Source: Brachybacterium paraconglomeratum
GTDB taxonomy: Bacteria; Actinomycetota; Actinomycetes; Actinomycetales; Dermabacteraceae
Assembly (NCBI RefSeq): GCF_003994255.1
Contig: NZ_ML133852.1
Location: 124,001-188,000, forward strand
Reading direction: 5' to 3'
Length of the DNA: 64,000 nucleotides
Part shown: positions 56,124 through 64,000 of the stretch, one piece after another
Layout of the letters: each line of letters begins with the position of its first letter
Position numbering within the stretch: position 1 is the stretch's first letter
Translations under genes and position numbers: made by a program
Notes under the pieces: model-generated
Told to the model about the DNA's origin: nothing
Seen by the model: only the letters and a program-made list of their open reading frames with translations
Database searches by the model: none

Positions 56124-56759
56124 ATGCCCCGACGCCTCCTCAGCGCCGCCGCAGCCTGCACGCTCCTCCTCGGACTCGCCGCATGCGGTGAGGGTGGAGA
56201 CGGTCCCGTGACCACGCCGCCGCCCAGCATCGACATCTCCGGATCGAGCGATGGGGGTGGCGATGACGGTGCCGCGAGCGATGGTGGAGGCGACGACGCC
56301 TCGCCGAGCGCGGCGCCCGAGGTGCCCGCCCCGGATCCGGCGGACTATCCGGGGATGGATGAGAACACTCCTGAGGGGGCGGAGCAGGCGTTCCGGTACT
56401 ACATGGTGCTCATGATCTGGGGATATCAGACTGGGAACGTGGAAGGCATGGAGAGTCGGGAGATTGGCAGTTGTAAAACGTGCGCGGAGAATCGAAGAAT
56501 TATTCTTGATAACTCGGAGGCGGGGCTCTATTGGAGTGCCACCTCGATTGAAGATGTCGGAGTCGTTCACTATGATTCGGAAGAGTTTGATTTCGAGGTT
56601 GGCTATATTTTCGTGCTTGGTGAACACGAGGAGCCAAACCTTGAGACCGGCGAGCTTGAGTTGGAGCCCGCGACCAGGTACACCACGGCGGCTGTTATGG
56701 ATTGGGTGGACGGGGCCTGGAAGGTTGTATCGGTGCGAGTGACGGCGGAGGCTGGGTGA
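56124..56759 (+). CDS. DUF6318-type lipoprotein
   Basis: The 211-residue protein has a signal peptide ending in lipobox GLAAC with the lipid-attached C21, an acidic Gly, Asp and Ser-rich spacer to about residue 75, and a DUF6318-like domain: YPGMDENTPEGAEQAFRYYM, EGMESREIGSCKTCAE and WKVVSVRVTAEAG. The CxxC pair sits in the middle. Function is unknown. The C-terminal half switches to AT-richer DNA with codons such as AAA, ATT and TTT, unlike the N-terminal half. One base separates it from the PKD-like gene. Confidence 0.75.
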   Translation: MPRRLLSAAAACTLLLGLAACGEGGDGPVTTPPPSIDISGSSDGGGDDGAASDGGGDDASPSAAPEVPAPDPADYPGMDENTPEGAEQAFRYYMVLMIWGYQTGNVEGMESREIGSCKTCAENRRIILDNSEAGLYWSATSIEDVGVVHYDSEEFDFEVGYIFVLGEHEEPNLETGELELEPATRYTTAAVMDWVDGAWKVVSVRVTAEAG

Positions 56760-57530
56760 GATGTTCTCGGGCGCGCTGTTTAGACCAGTTTCTCGGGGAC
56801 TGACTGTTGTTCTGGTTTTGGCAATCTGGACCGCTTTAATGCAGTTCTCGTATGCTGGAATTGCGGGTTCGACAGATGAGAACAACGCTACTGTGGAGGA
56901 TACGCAGATTGCCGAAGATGTTCTTTACCCCGAGGGGTCAGCCAGTGATGGGGATCCTGCTGTGCCCCCGGTAGCCAGTCAGGATGTCGGAAATACTGTT
57001 ACGCCCCCTTCTGGACGGGTGCCCGATTTCATCACTCGTTTGCAGCGGGCGGCAGACCATGGTGGCTGGAACTGCAATGGGGTGGCGTGCCAGGCGTCCC
57101 GGGACGCGTGTACCGCAGCGCCGGACTACACGACGTATGGAGGCGAGATCCTGGCGAGACCTCGGGCATCGAGTGCTCGTGAGGGGGGCGCTTTGACCTT
57201 CGAGTCGATCACGCAGGATACGAGGTCGGGCGCGGAGACTTCCAACGGATACTCTTGTCAGGTTCCGTCGAGGCCAACTCCCGGGGTTGGGGGGATCGAA
57301 ACGGCGGTGGAGGCAGAGGCACCCGAGCCGGTCGTGATCATCATGACGCAGAGCGACTTTGCGAAGCTGCCGGTGAAGCCGTCTGTGGCCAGCGCTGGGC
57401 CGGAGCGGGGGTGGCTGCCGGCGGGAATGGTGAATGTGCTACATGCGGAGCATGAGGTGCAGACGCTCCAGACGGAGCTGCTCGGCACGCCGGTGGCGGT
57501 GCGGGCCATTCCGACTTCGTATCACTGGGA
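56400..57530. other. Low-GC segment crossing two secreted-protein genes
   Basis: GC content falls to roughly 45-55% in parts (for example about 43% in 56461-56520) against about 70% around it. Codon choice changes too, with AAA, ATT, TTT and a TTA at 56836-56838. The segment starts inside the lipoprotein gene and ends inside the next gene, whose last third is normal again. This is a sharp compositional border inside genes, suggesting an imported allele. Confidence 0.7.
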
Positions 57531-57864
57531 TCTTGGTGACGGGAACACGATCACCACGAGCAAGCCGGGCAAGCCGTACCCGTCGGAAGAGGTGTCCGCG
57601 AAGTACTCGGGGGAGGGCTGGTACGACGTCACTCTGACCACGACCTTCGCCGGCCAGTTCTCCGTGGACGGCGGTGAGTGGCAGGACATCGACGGCACGA
57701 TCGAGGTCGCCTCCGAACCCATCGCGCTCTACTCGAAGTCCCTCGAGTCCCGACTGGTGAACGGCGACGTGCCGGTGGACGAGGACGAGGATCCGTGGGT
57801 GCCCGAGCGTTCTCCGGAGACCGAAGGTCCTCAGGATCCCGACGCACGTCATCGCGAGATCTGA
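56761..57864 (+). CDS. Secreted or membrane-anchored hypothetical protein with PKD-like domain
   Basis: The 367-residue protein has an N-terminal hydrophobic helix (about 14-33), a Pro, Ser and Asp-rich middle with four cysteines around 105-120 (CNGVACQASRDAC), and a PKD-like beta fold near 255-330 with YHWDLGDGNTI and VTLTTTFAGQFSVDGGEW. A short acidic tail ends it. Function is unknown. It pairs with the DUF6318 lipoprotein one base upstream, and I believe the two recur together in related actinobacteria. The N-terminal two thirds are low in GC and hold a TTA leucine codon; the C-terminal third looks native. Confidence 0.6.
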   Translation: MFSGALFRPVSRGLTVVLVLAIWTALMQFSYAGIAGSTDENNATVEDTQIAEDVLYPEGSASDGDPAVPPVASQDVGNTVTPPSGRVPDFITRLQRAADHGGWNCNGVACQASRDACTAAPDYTTYGGEILARPRASSAREGGALTFESITQDTRSGAETSNGYSCQVPSRPTPGVGGIETAVEAEAPEPVVIIMTQSDFAKLPVKPSVASAGPERGWLPAGMVNVLHAEHEVQTLQTELLGTPVAVRAIPTSYHWDLGDGNTITTSKPGKPYPSEEVSAKYSGEGWYDVTLTTTFAGQFSVDGGEWQDIDGTIEVASEPIALYSKSLESRLVNGDVPVDEDEDPWVPERSPETEGPQDPDARHREI

Positions 57865-58002
57865 AGGGAGGGTCCGCATGGCAATCGCGGGCTTGAACGC
57901 AGCGTGTGTGGGGCTGGAGATCGGGACGGTCGTCGGCGGAGGCGCAACGACCTCCCGCATGTTCGCATCGTGAGCCGCCCCGAGCGGCCGGGGTGACGGT
58001 GC

Positions 58003-58008
58003 TAACGT
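58003..58008 (+). promoter_or_regulatory. Candidate -10 hexamer TAACGT of the leuA leader
   Basis: TAACGT ends 7 nt before the leader-peptide GTG, with no Shine-Dalgarno sequence, so leader translation would begin at the mRNA 5-prime end. Confidence 0.5.
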
Positions 58009-58015
58009 GGCCATC

Positions 58016-59946
<1,931 letters not shown>

Positions 59947-60042
59947 GCGAGACGGTGCAGGGTGCGGATGCGCCCTGCGCCGCGGCGGCGGAGTCGGGGT
60001 GCGCTGCGGGGCGCGATGGCCCCTCGCTCCGACGGACGAGTT

Positions 60043-60245
60043 CGACGGGAGGTACCAGATTTCTGGTACCTCCCGTCGATCAACTCTGGGGGAGCGGTAC
60101 CTCCCGTCGTTCAACTCCGAGGGGGCGGTACGGATCGTCGATCCACTCCGATGGAGAGGTACGGGTCGTCGATCCACTCCGATGGAGAGGTACGGGTCGT
60201 CGATCAACTCCGGGGGAGTGGTACGGATCGTCGATCAACCAGTGG
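60043..60245. repeat. Perfect hairpin fused to a six-unit 31-bp tandem array
   Basis: A perfect hairpin (17-base arms 60043-60059 and 60062-60078, CGACGGGAGGTACCAGA and complement, 2-base loop) overlaps the first of six 31-bp units starting at 60066, 60097, 60128, 60159, 60190 and 60221 (last partial). Each unit begins GTAC, and its centre reads TCGTCGATCAACTCC or similar. There are no spacers, so it is not CRISPR. It fills the gap between the convergent leuA and EamA genes. Confidence 0.9.
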
Positions 60246-60263
60246 GGTCAGCGGCGCTGCCGC

Positions 60264-61310
60264 TCAGCGCGTCGACGCGTCGCCGTCCTCGCGCAGGTCG
60301 TCCTCGGTGAGGATCGGCATCTCGCCGGTCAGCGTCGCGTGGGTGGGCGTGGGCAGCTCCCAGCCCGGTGCCTCGTCAATCGGCTGCGGCTCCCCGGCGG
60401 GGCGGGCGCGGGCGGTGAGGGTGACGCCGGCGCTCGCGACGACCACCAGCACCGCCGCCGCGACGCGGAGCGGAGTGATCTCCTGGCTCAGCAGGAGCAC
60501 GCCCGCGAACAGCGCGACCACCGGCTCGAGGCTCAGCATGATGCCGAAGACGTGACGGGGCAGGCGGCGCAGCGCGGAGAGCTCGAGCGTGTACGGCAGC
60601 ACGGAGGCGAGCAGCGCAGTGCCCAGCGCGATCAGCAGCAGGCGCGGCTCGGCGATGCCGGCCACGGCGCCGGGCGCGCCGAGCGGCAGCACGACCAGGG
60701 CGCCGATCAGCATGGCGACGGCGAGGCCGTCCTGCCCGGGCACGATGCGTCCCACATGCGCGCTGGCGAGCACGTAGAGCGCCCAGAACACCGCCGCGAC
60801 CAGGGCGAAGATCACGCCGAGCACGTCCAGGGAGGCCGCACCGGTGAGGGACTCGAACCCGAACAGGCTTACGCCTCCCAGCGCGAGCAGCACCCACAGC
60901 AGATCGGTGCGGCGCGTGGACAGCAGCGCGGAGAGCACCAGCGGTCCGAGGAACTCGATCGCCACCGCCGTGCCCAGCGGGATCCTGTCGATCGAGGCGT
61001 AGAACGCTCCGTTCATGCCGCCGACCGCCACGCCGAAGGCGGCCACCCCCAGCCACTGCTGCCGCGTGAAGCGGTGGACCTTCGGGCGCACGATCACGAT
61101 CAGCACAGCCGCGGCGAGGCCCAGGCGCAGCGCCGTCGTGCCCCAGGAGCCGATCGCCGGGAAGAGCTGCGTGGCCAGCGCCGCCCCGAACTGGAGCGAG
61201 ATGCACGAGCCGAGGATGAACAGGATCGGCGTCATCGCCACGCCGCCGGCGTGGGCGCCGCCGCCGACGCCTGCGGTCGCCGTGGTCGAGGAGGTGGAAG
61301 AGGTGGTCAC
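60264..61310 (-). CDS. EamA/DMT-family exporter (RhtA-like)
   Basis: The 348-residue protein has ten predicted helices in two EamA repeats, the first with GSWGTTALRLGLAAAVL and MNGAFYASIDRIPLGTAVAIEFLGPL, the second with SVLPYTLELSALRRLP and LSLEPVVALFAGVLLLSQ. This pattern resembles RhtA-type threonine/homoserine exporters. The cytoplasmic tail is acidic. The GTG at 61310 has GAGTGGAG upstream. It is divergent from a LysR regulator, which probably controls it. Substrate unknown. Confidence 0.85.
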   Translation of the reverse strand: MTTSSTSSTTATAGVGGGAHAGGVAMTPILFILGSCISLQFGAALATQLFPAIGSWGTTALRLGLAAAVLIVIVRPKVHRFTRQQWLGVAAFGVAVGGMNGAFYASIDRIPLGTAVAIEFLGPLVLSALLSTRRTDLLWVLLALGGVSLFGFESLTGAASLDVLGVIFALVAAVFWALYVLASAHVGRIVPGQDGLAVAMLIGALVVLPLGAPGAVAGIAEPRLLLIALGTALLASVLPYTLELSALRRLPRHVFGIMLSLEPVVALFAGVLLLSQEITPLRVAAAVLVVVASAGVTLTARARPAGEPQPIDEAPGWELPTPTHATLTGEMPILTEDDLREDGDASTR

Positions 61311-61401
61311 GACTCCACTCTGCCCCCGCGGTCCAGCCGGGTCCAGCGAATGTTCTCGACGTGTACCGTGAAGCAGATATGGCCGATCGGGAAGGATGCT
61401 C

Positions 61402-62328
61402 ATGCTGAACCTGCACCGGCTCTTCCTCCTGCGGGAACTGCGCAGGCTGGAGACGATGTCGGCGATCGCGCGGGAGCATTCGATGTCGCCGTCGGCCGTC
61501 TCCCAGCAGCTGTCCCAGCTGGAGAGGGAGTCCAAGGTCACCCTGTTCGAGCATGCCGGACGCCGCGTCGTCCTCACGGACGCGGGCGGTCGGCTGGCCC
61601 GTCGGGCCGAGGAGATGCTGGGGCTGATGGAGACGGCCGAGGCCGAGCTCGTCAGCGCCCAGGGCGAGGCCGGGGGAGTGCTCCGCGTCGCCTCGTTCCA
61701 GACCCCGCTGATCGCGCTCGCCCCCGCGACCGTGAGCGTGCTGGAGCAGCGTCACCCCGACCTGCGGATCGAGATCGCCCAGCGCGAGGTCGAGGAGGCC
61801 TACGAGGGGCTGCTCGCGCACCGGTTCGAGGTGATCCTCGGCGAGGACTATCCCGGCGGCCAGCAGGTCGTCCGTCGCGGCACCGACCGGGAGGACCTCC
61901 TGCAGGACCCGCTGCTGCTGGTGCTGCCCGACCACGGTCCCGCCTCCGGGGCGCGACGCCTGCAGGACCTCGCCGAGATGCCCTGGGCGCTCGACCCGGA
62001 GGACACCCGCACCGGGGCGTGGGAGCGCACCTACCTCCGCTCGGCGGGGATCGAGCCGTGGGTCCGCTTCGACACCCCCGATCCGCTCCTGCAGGTGCAC
62101 CTGGTCCGCTCCGGCCATGCCGCGGCTTTCGTGCCCGGTCTGATCGCCGCCGAGCACCTCGGCGGTACCCGGGTGCTGCGGCTGCCCGGCGACCCCCACC
62201 GGGGCCTGTACACCGCGGCGCGCGCGGGGGCGCGCGAGCATCCCTCCCTGCTCGCCTTCCGGGCCGCGCTGCTCGAGGCGGCCGACGCGCTCGGCGACCT
62301 CCCCGGACTGGAGAGTCTCGGGTCCTGA
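61402..62328 (+). CDS. LysR-family transcriptional regulator
   Basis: The 308-residue protein has an N-terminal winged helix (about 1-60: LNLHRLFLLRELRRLETMSAIARE and SPSAVSQQLSQLERE) and a LysR-type effector domain with LRVASFQTPLIAL. LysR regulators act on divergent neighbours through tetramers sensing a small ligand, so the EamA exporter is the likely target. I chose the ATG at 61402 because GGAAGGA lies 6 bases upstream; an ATG at 61396 adds two residues. The 91-bp divergent gap should hold its binding site. Confidence 0.9.
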   Translation: MLNLHRLFLLRELRRLETMSAIAREHSMSPSAVSQQLSQLERESKVTLFEHAGRRVVLTDAGGRLARRAEEMLGLMETAEAELVSAQGEAGGVLRVASFQTPLIALAPATVSVLEQRHPDLRIEIAQREVEEAYEGLLAHRFEVILGEDYPGGQQVVRRGTDREDLLQDPLLLVLPDHGPASGARRLQDLAEMPWALDPEDTRTGAWERTYLRSAGIEPWVRFDTPDPLLQVHLVRSGHAAAFVPGLIAAEHLGGTRVLRLPGDPHRGLYTAARAGAREHPSLLAFRAALLEAADALGDLPGLESLGS

Positions 62329-62429
62329 GCGTCGGGCGGGAGGCACGCTGCTCGCCGCACCGTCGCCCCGCCGCTCCTCCCTTCGGCGGATACAAACCTG
62401 AACGACTTCCGTCATCGTCCTCGGCCGCG

Positions 62430-62435
62430 TAGACA
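62430..62435 (+). promoter_or_regulatory. Candidate -10 hexamer TAGACA of the M28 peptidase gene
   Basis: TAGACA ends 6 nt before the ATG and no Shine-Dalgarno sequence is seen, another possible leaderless start. Confidence 0.35.
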
Positions 62436-62441
62436 GGACCC

Positions 62442-64000
62442 ATGTCGAGCACCCCGGACGACGACGTCACCCGAGATCCTTCCCCGCCCGGCCGCGGGAG
62501 CGGCCCCCGATCAGCGGGGCCGATCCTGCTGCTCGTGCTGCTGCTGGCGGTCGTCGGCGGCCTCCTCTCCCGCGGCACCAGCGCACCGCAGCCGGCGACC
62601 GCCCCGGACGAGGTGTTCAGCGCCGAGCGCGCCGCCGCGGCCGCCGCTCCGCTGGTGCAGGAGCCGCGCCCGGTGGGGACGGAGGCCAACGCCGCCGCCC
62701 ACGACCACCTCGCCGAGCAGCTCGCCGGGGCGGGCTTCGAGGTCACCTCCTCGGAGGTGATCGGCCGACGCGCAGCGGAGGGCGCCGGCTCGGCGGGATA
62801 CGTGCGCAACCTCGTCGCGACCCGCCCCGGCAGCGACCCGACGGGCACCCTCGTGCTGGCCACGCACATCGACTCCGTCCCCCACGCGCCCGGCGCCGCG
62901 GACGCGGGGGTCGGACTCGCGGTGATCCTCGAGACGGTGCGGGCTCTCGGTCCCGAGGCGCTGCGCAACGACCTGGTGATCCTTCTGGTCGACGGGGAGG
63001 AGACCGGCCTGCTCGGCGCGCAGGCGTACGTCGACGGCGCCGGTGAGGAGCTGCGCGCACCGGTCGTGGTGCTCAACCACGAGGCGCGCGGCATCTCCGG
63101 CAGGCCCCTCGTGGCCCGCACCGCCGGTCCCATGCACGAGACGCTCCCGGCGATGCCCCGTCCCGAGTACGAATCGTTCACCGATGCGCTGTTCGGGGTC
63201 ATCCCCAACGACACCGACTTCACGGTCTACCGCGACGAGGGAGGCTGGTGGGGACTGGACGTCGCCCTGATCGGCGAGGCGTGGGCCTATCACAGCCCTC
63301 AGGACGACGCCGAGCACCTCGACCCCGGCTCGCTCCAGCACTTCGGCGAGCTGACCCTCTCCCTCACGAGGGAGCTCGGCGCGCAGGACCTCGCCGCGCT
63401 CGAGGACGCGGGCGAGGACCGCCCGGTGCAGACGACCATGCCGTGGGGGATGCTCGTGATGCCGCCCTGGCTCGTGCAGGGCCTCGGCCTCGCCGCTCCG
63501 CTCGCCCTCGCGGCGACGGCGGCCGTGCTGCGCCGACGCGGACGGCTCACCCTGCTCGGCACCTCCTTCGGCGCGCTCCTCGCCCTGCTCGCGATCGCCC
63601 TCGCGGGCGCCGCCGGATACGGACTGTGGAGCGCCACCGCGGCCGCGAGCCCCGACATCCTCTCGCAGACGATGAAGGAGCCGGTGGTGGCGCTGCCCTT
63701 CCTCGGCGCGGAGCTGCTCGCCGGCGCCACGGTGATGGCGGCGGCCTGGCTGCTCGGTCGCCTCCTGATAGGTCGGGACGCGCTGCTGGCCGGGACGGGG
63801 ATGCTCGCGCTGCTGCTGATCGCGGCGGTCGCCGTGCTCTCGCCGGCCTTCGCGAGCTCCATGGTGCTCCCGGCCGCTGCGGCGGGCATCGGCATCCTGC
63901 TCGGCACGCTGCTTCCCCCGGTCCCCTCGCTCGTGGTGAGGGCGGCCGCCCTGCTGCCGACGGGATGGCTCGTGGGCACCCAGGTCCATGCGCTCGGCGA
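62442..64000 (+). CDS. M28-family membrane metallopeptidase (Fxna/ERMP1-like), truncated by window edge
   Basis: About 519 residues are visible without a stop. A short cytoplasmic tail and one membrane helix (about 27-44) lead to an extracellular M28 peptidase domain (about 60-320) with ATHIDSVPHAPGAADAG, whose His and Asp bind zinc, LVDGEETGLLGAQA with the catalytic Glu, and NHEARGISG. WAYHSPQDD gives another zinc ligand, His. At least five membrane helices follow (about 340-515). This topology resembles the eukaryotic Fxna/ERMP1 group and some actinobacterial relatives. Substrate unknown. Confidence 0.85.
   Translation, partial: MSSTPDDDVTRDPSPPGRGSGPRSAGPILLLVLLLAVVGGLLSRGTSAPQPATAPDEVFSAERAAAAAAPLVQEPRPVGTEANAAAHDHLAEQLAGAGFEVTSSEVIGRRAAEGAGSAGYVRNLVATRPGSDPTGTLVLATHIDSVPHAPGAADAGVGLAVILETVRALGPEALRNDLVILLVDGEETGLLGAQAYVDGAGEELRAPVVVLNHEARGISGRPLVARTAGPMHETLPAMPRPEYESFTDALFGVIPNDTDFTVYRDEGGWWGLDVALIGEAWAYHSPQDDAEHLDPGSLQHFGELTLSLTRELGAQDLAALEDAGEDRPVQTTMPWGMLVMPPWLVQGLGLAAPLALAATAAVLRRRGRLTLLGTSFGALLALLAIALAGAAGYGLWSATAAASPDILSQTMKEPVVALPFLGAELLAGATVMAAAWLLGRLLIGRDALLAGTGMLALLLIAAVAVLSPAFASSMVLPAAAAGIGILLGTLLPPVPSLVVRAAALLPTGWLVGTQVHALG

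Noticed and set aside
56836..56838. TTA codon as a bldA-type developmental switch
   Set aside because: That control is known from Streptomyces; here the codon lies in a generally AT-rich imported-looking segment, which explains it better.
60066..60245. Possible CRISPR array (31-bp repeats)
   Set aside because: Repeats are directly adjacent with no unique spacers and no cas genes; it is a plain tandem array.

Overview
The window is chromosomal DNA from a very GC-rich actinobacterium. GTG starts and 4-base stop/start overlaps are common. I see no tRNA or rRNA gene, integrase, transposase, phage gene or CRISPR array. The order hrcA-dnaJ-rsmE-HIT-phoH-ybeY-CBS-era, the comEA-comEC-holA-rpsT group, lepA-MOSC-hemW, and a fused oleBC inside an olefin operon fit Micrococcales. 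A Brachybacterium-like Dermabacteraceae genome is my best guess; this is an inference from gene content, not a database match.

Layout. 1-10 kb: a truncated POT peptide transporter, a phytoene-desaturase-like FAD oxidoreductase divergent from a siderophore-interacting reductase, a 56-bp tandem repeat, a MetY-like sulfhydrylase, a flavin monooxygenase, a PIG-L deacetylase, an animal-type transketolase and a sugar-porter MFS protein. 10-18.9 kb: metG, a HAD remnant, DUF817 and DUF899 genes, an ABC-F ATPase behind a candidate macrolide-sensing leader peptide, a UGP2-type UDP-glucose pyrophosphorylase, and an AbiEi/DUF559-like gene bracketed by two inverted copies of a 59-61 bp palindrome. 19-26 kb: PutA, a YtxH-like protein, thymidine kinase, an Eis-like acetyltransferase and a TIM-barrel protein. 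26-31 kb: oleA-oleBC-oleD, which should condense two fatty acyl-CoAs head to head and finish as a long-chain cis-olefin. 31-36.6 kb: VKOR, comEA, comEC, holA, rpsT. 37-41 kb: a PemK-like protein divergent from a circularly permuted ATP-grasp/alpha-E pair, then an M23 peptidase. 41-45.4 kb: lepA, MOSC, hemW, DUF1801. 45.6-56 kb: DUF4870, DUF3097, then the CIRCE-controlled hrcA-dnaJ-rsmE group, an FMN reductase and HIT-phoH-ybeY-CBS-era. 56-58 kb: a DUF6318 lipoprotein and a PKD-like secreted protein that share an abrupt low-GC segment. 58-64 kb: leuA behind a leucine-rich attenuator peptide, a hairpin plus 31-bp tandem array, an EamA exporter divergent from a LysR regulator, and a truncated M28 peptidase.

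Regulation visible in sequence: a CIRCE operator at hrcA, two leader-peptide attenuators (leuA and the ABC-F gene), several strong intergenic hairpins, and a recurring TANNNT hexamer 6-8 nt before start codons, which suggests many leaderless mRNAs. The least explained items are the palindrome-flanked endonuclease-like gene, the ABC-F leader, and the low-GC segment crossing two secreted-protein genes.
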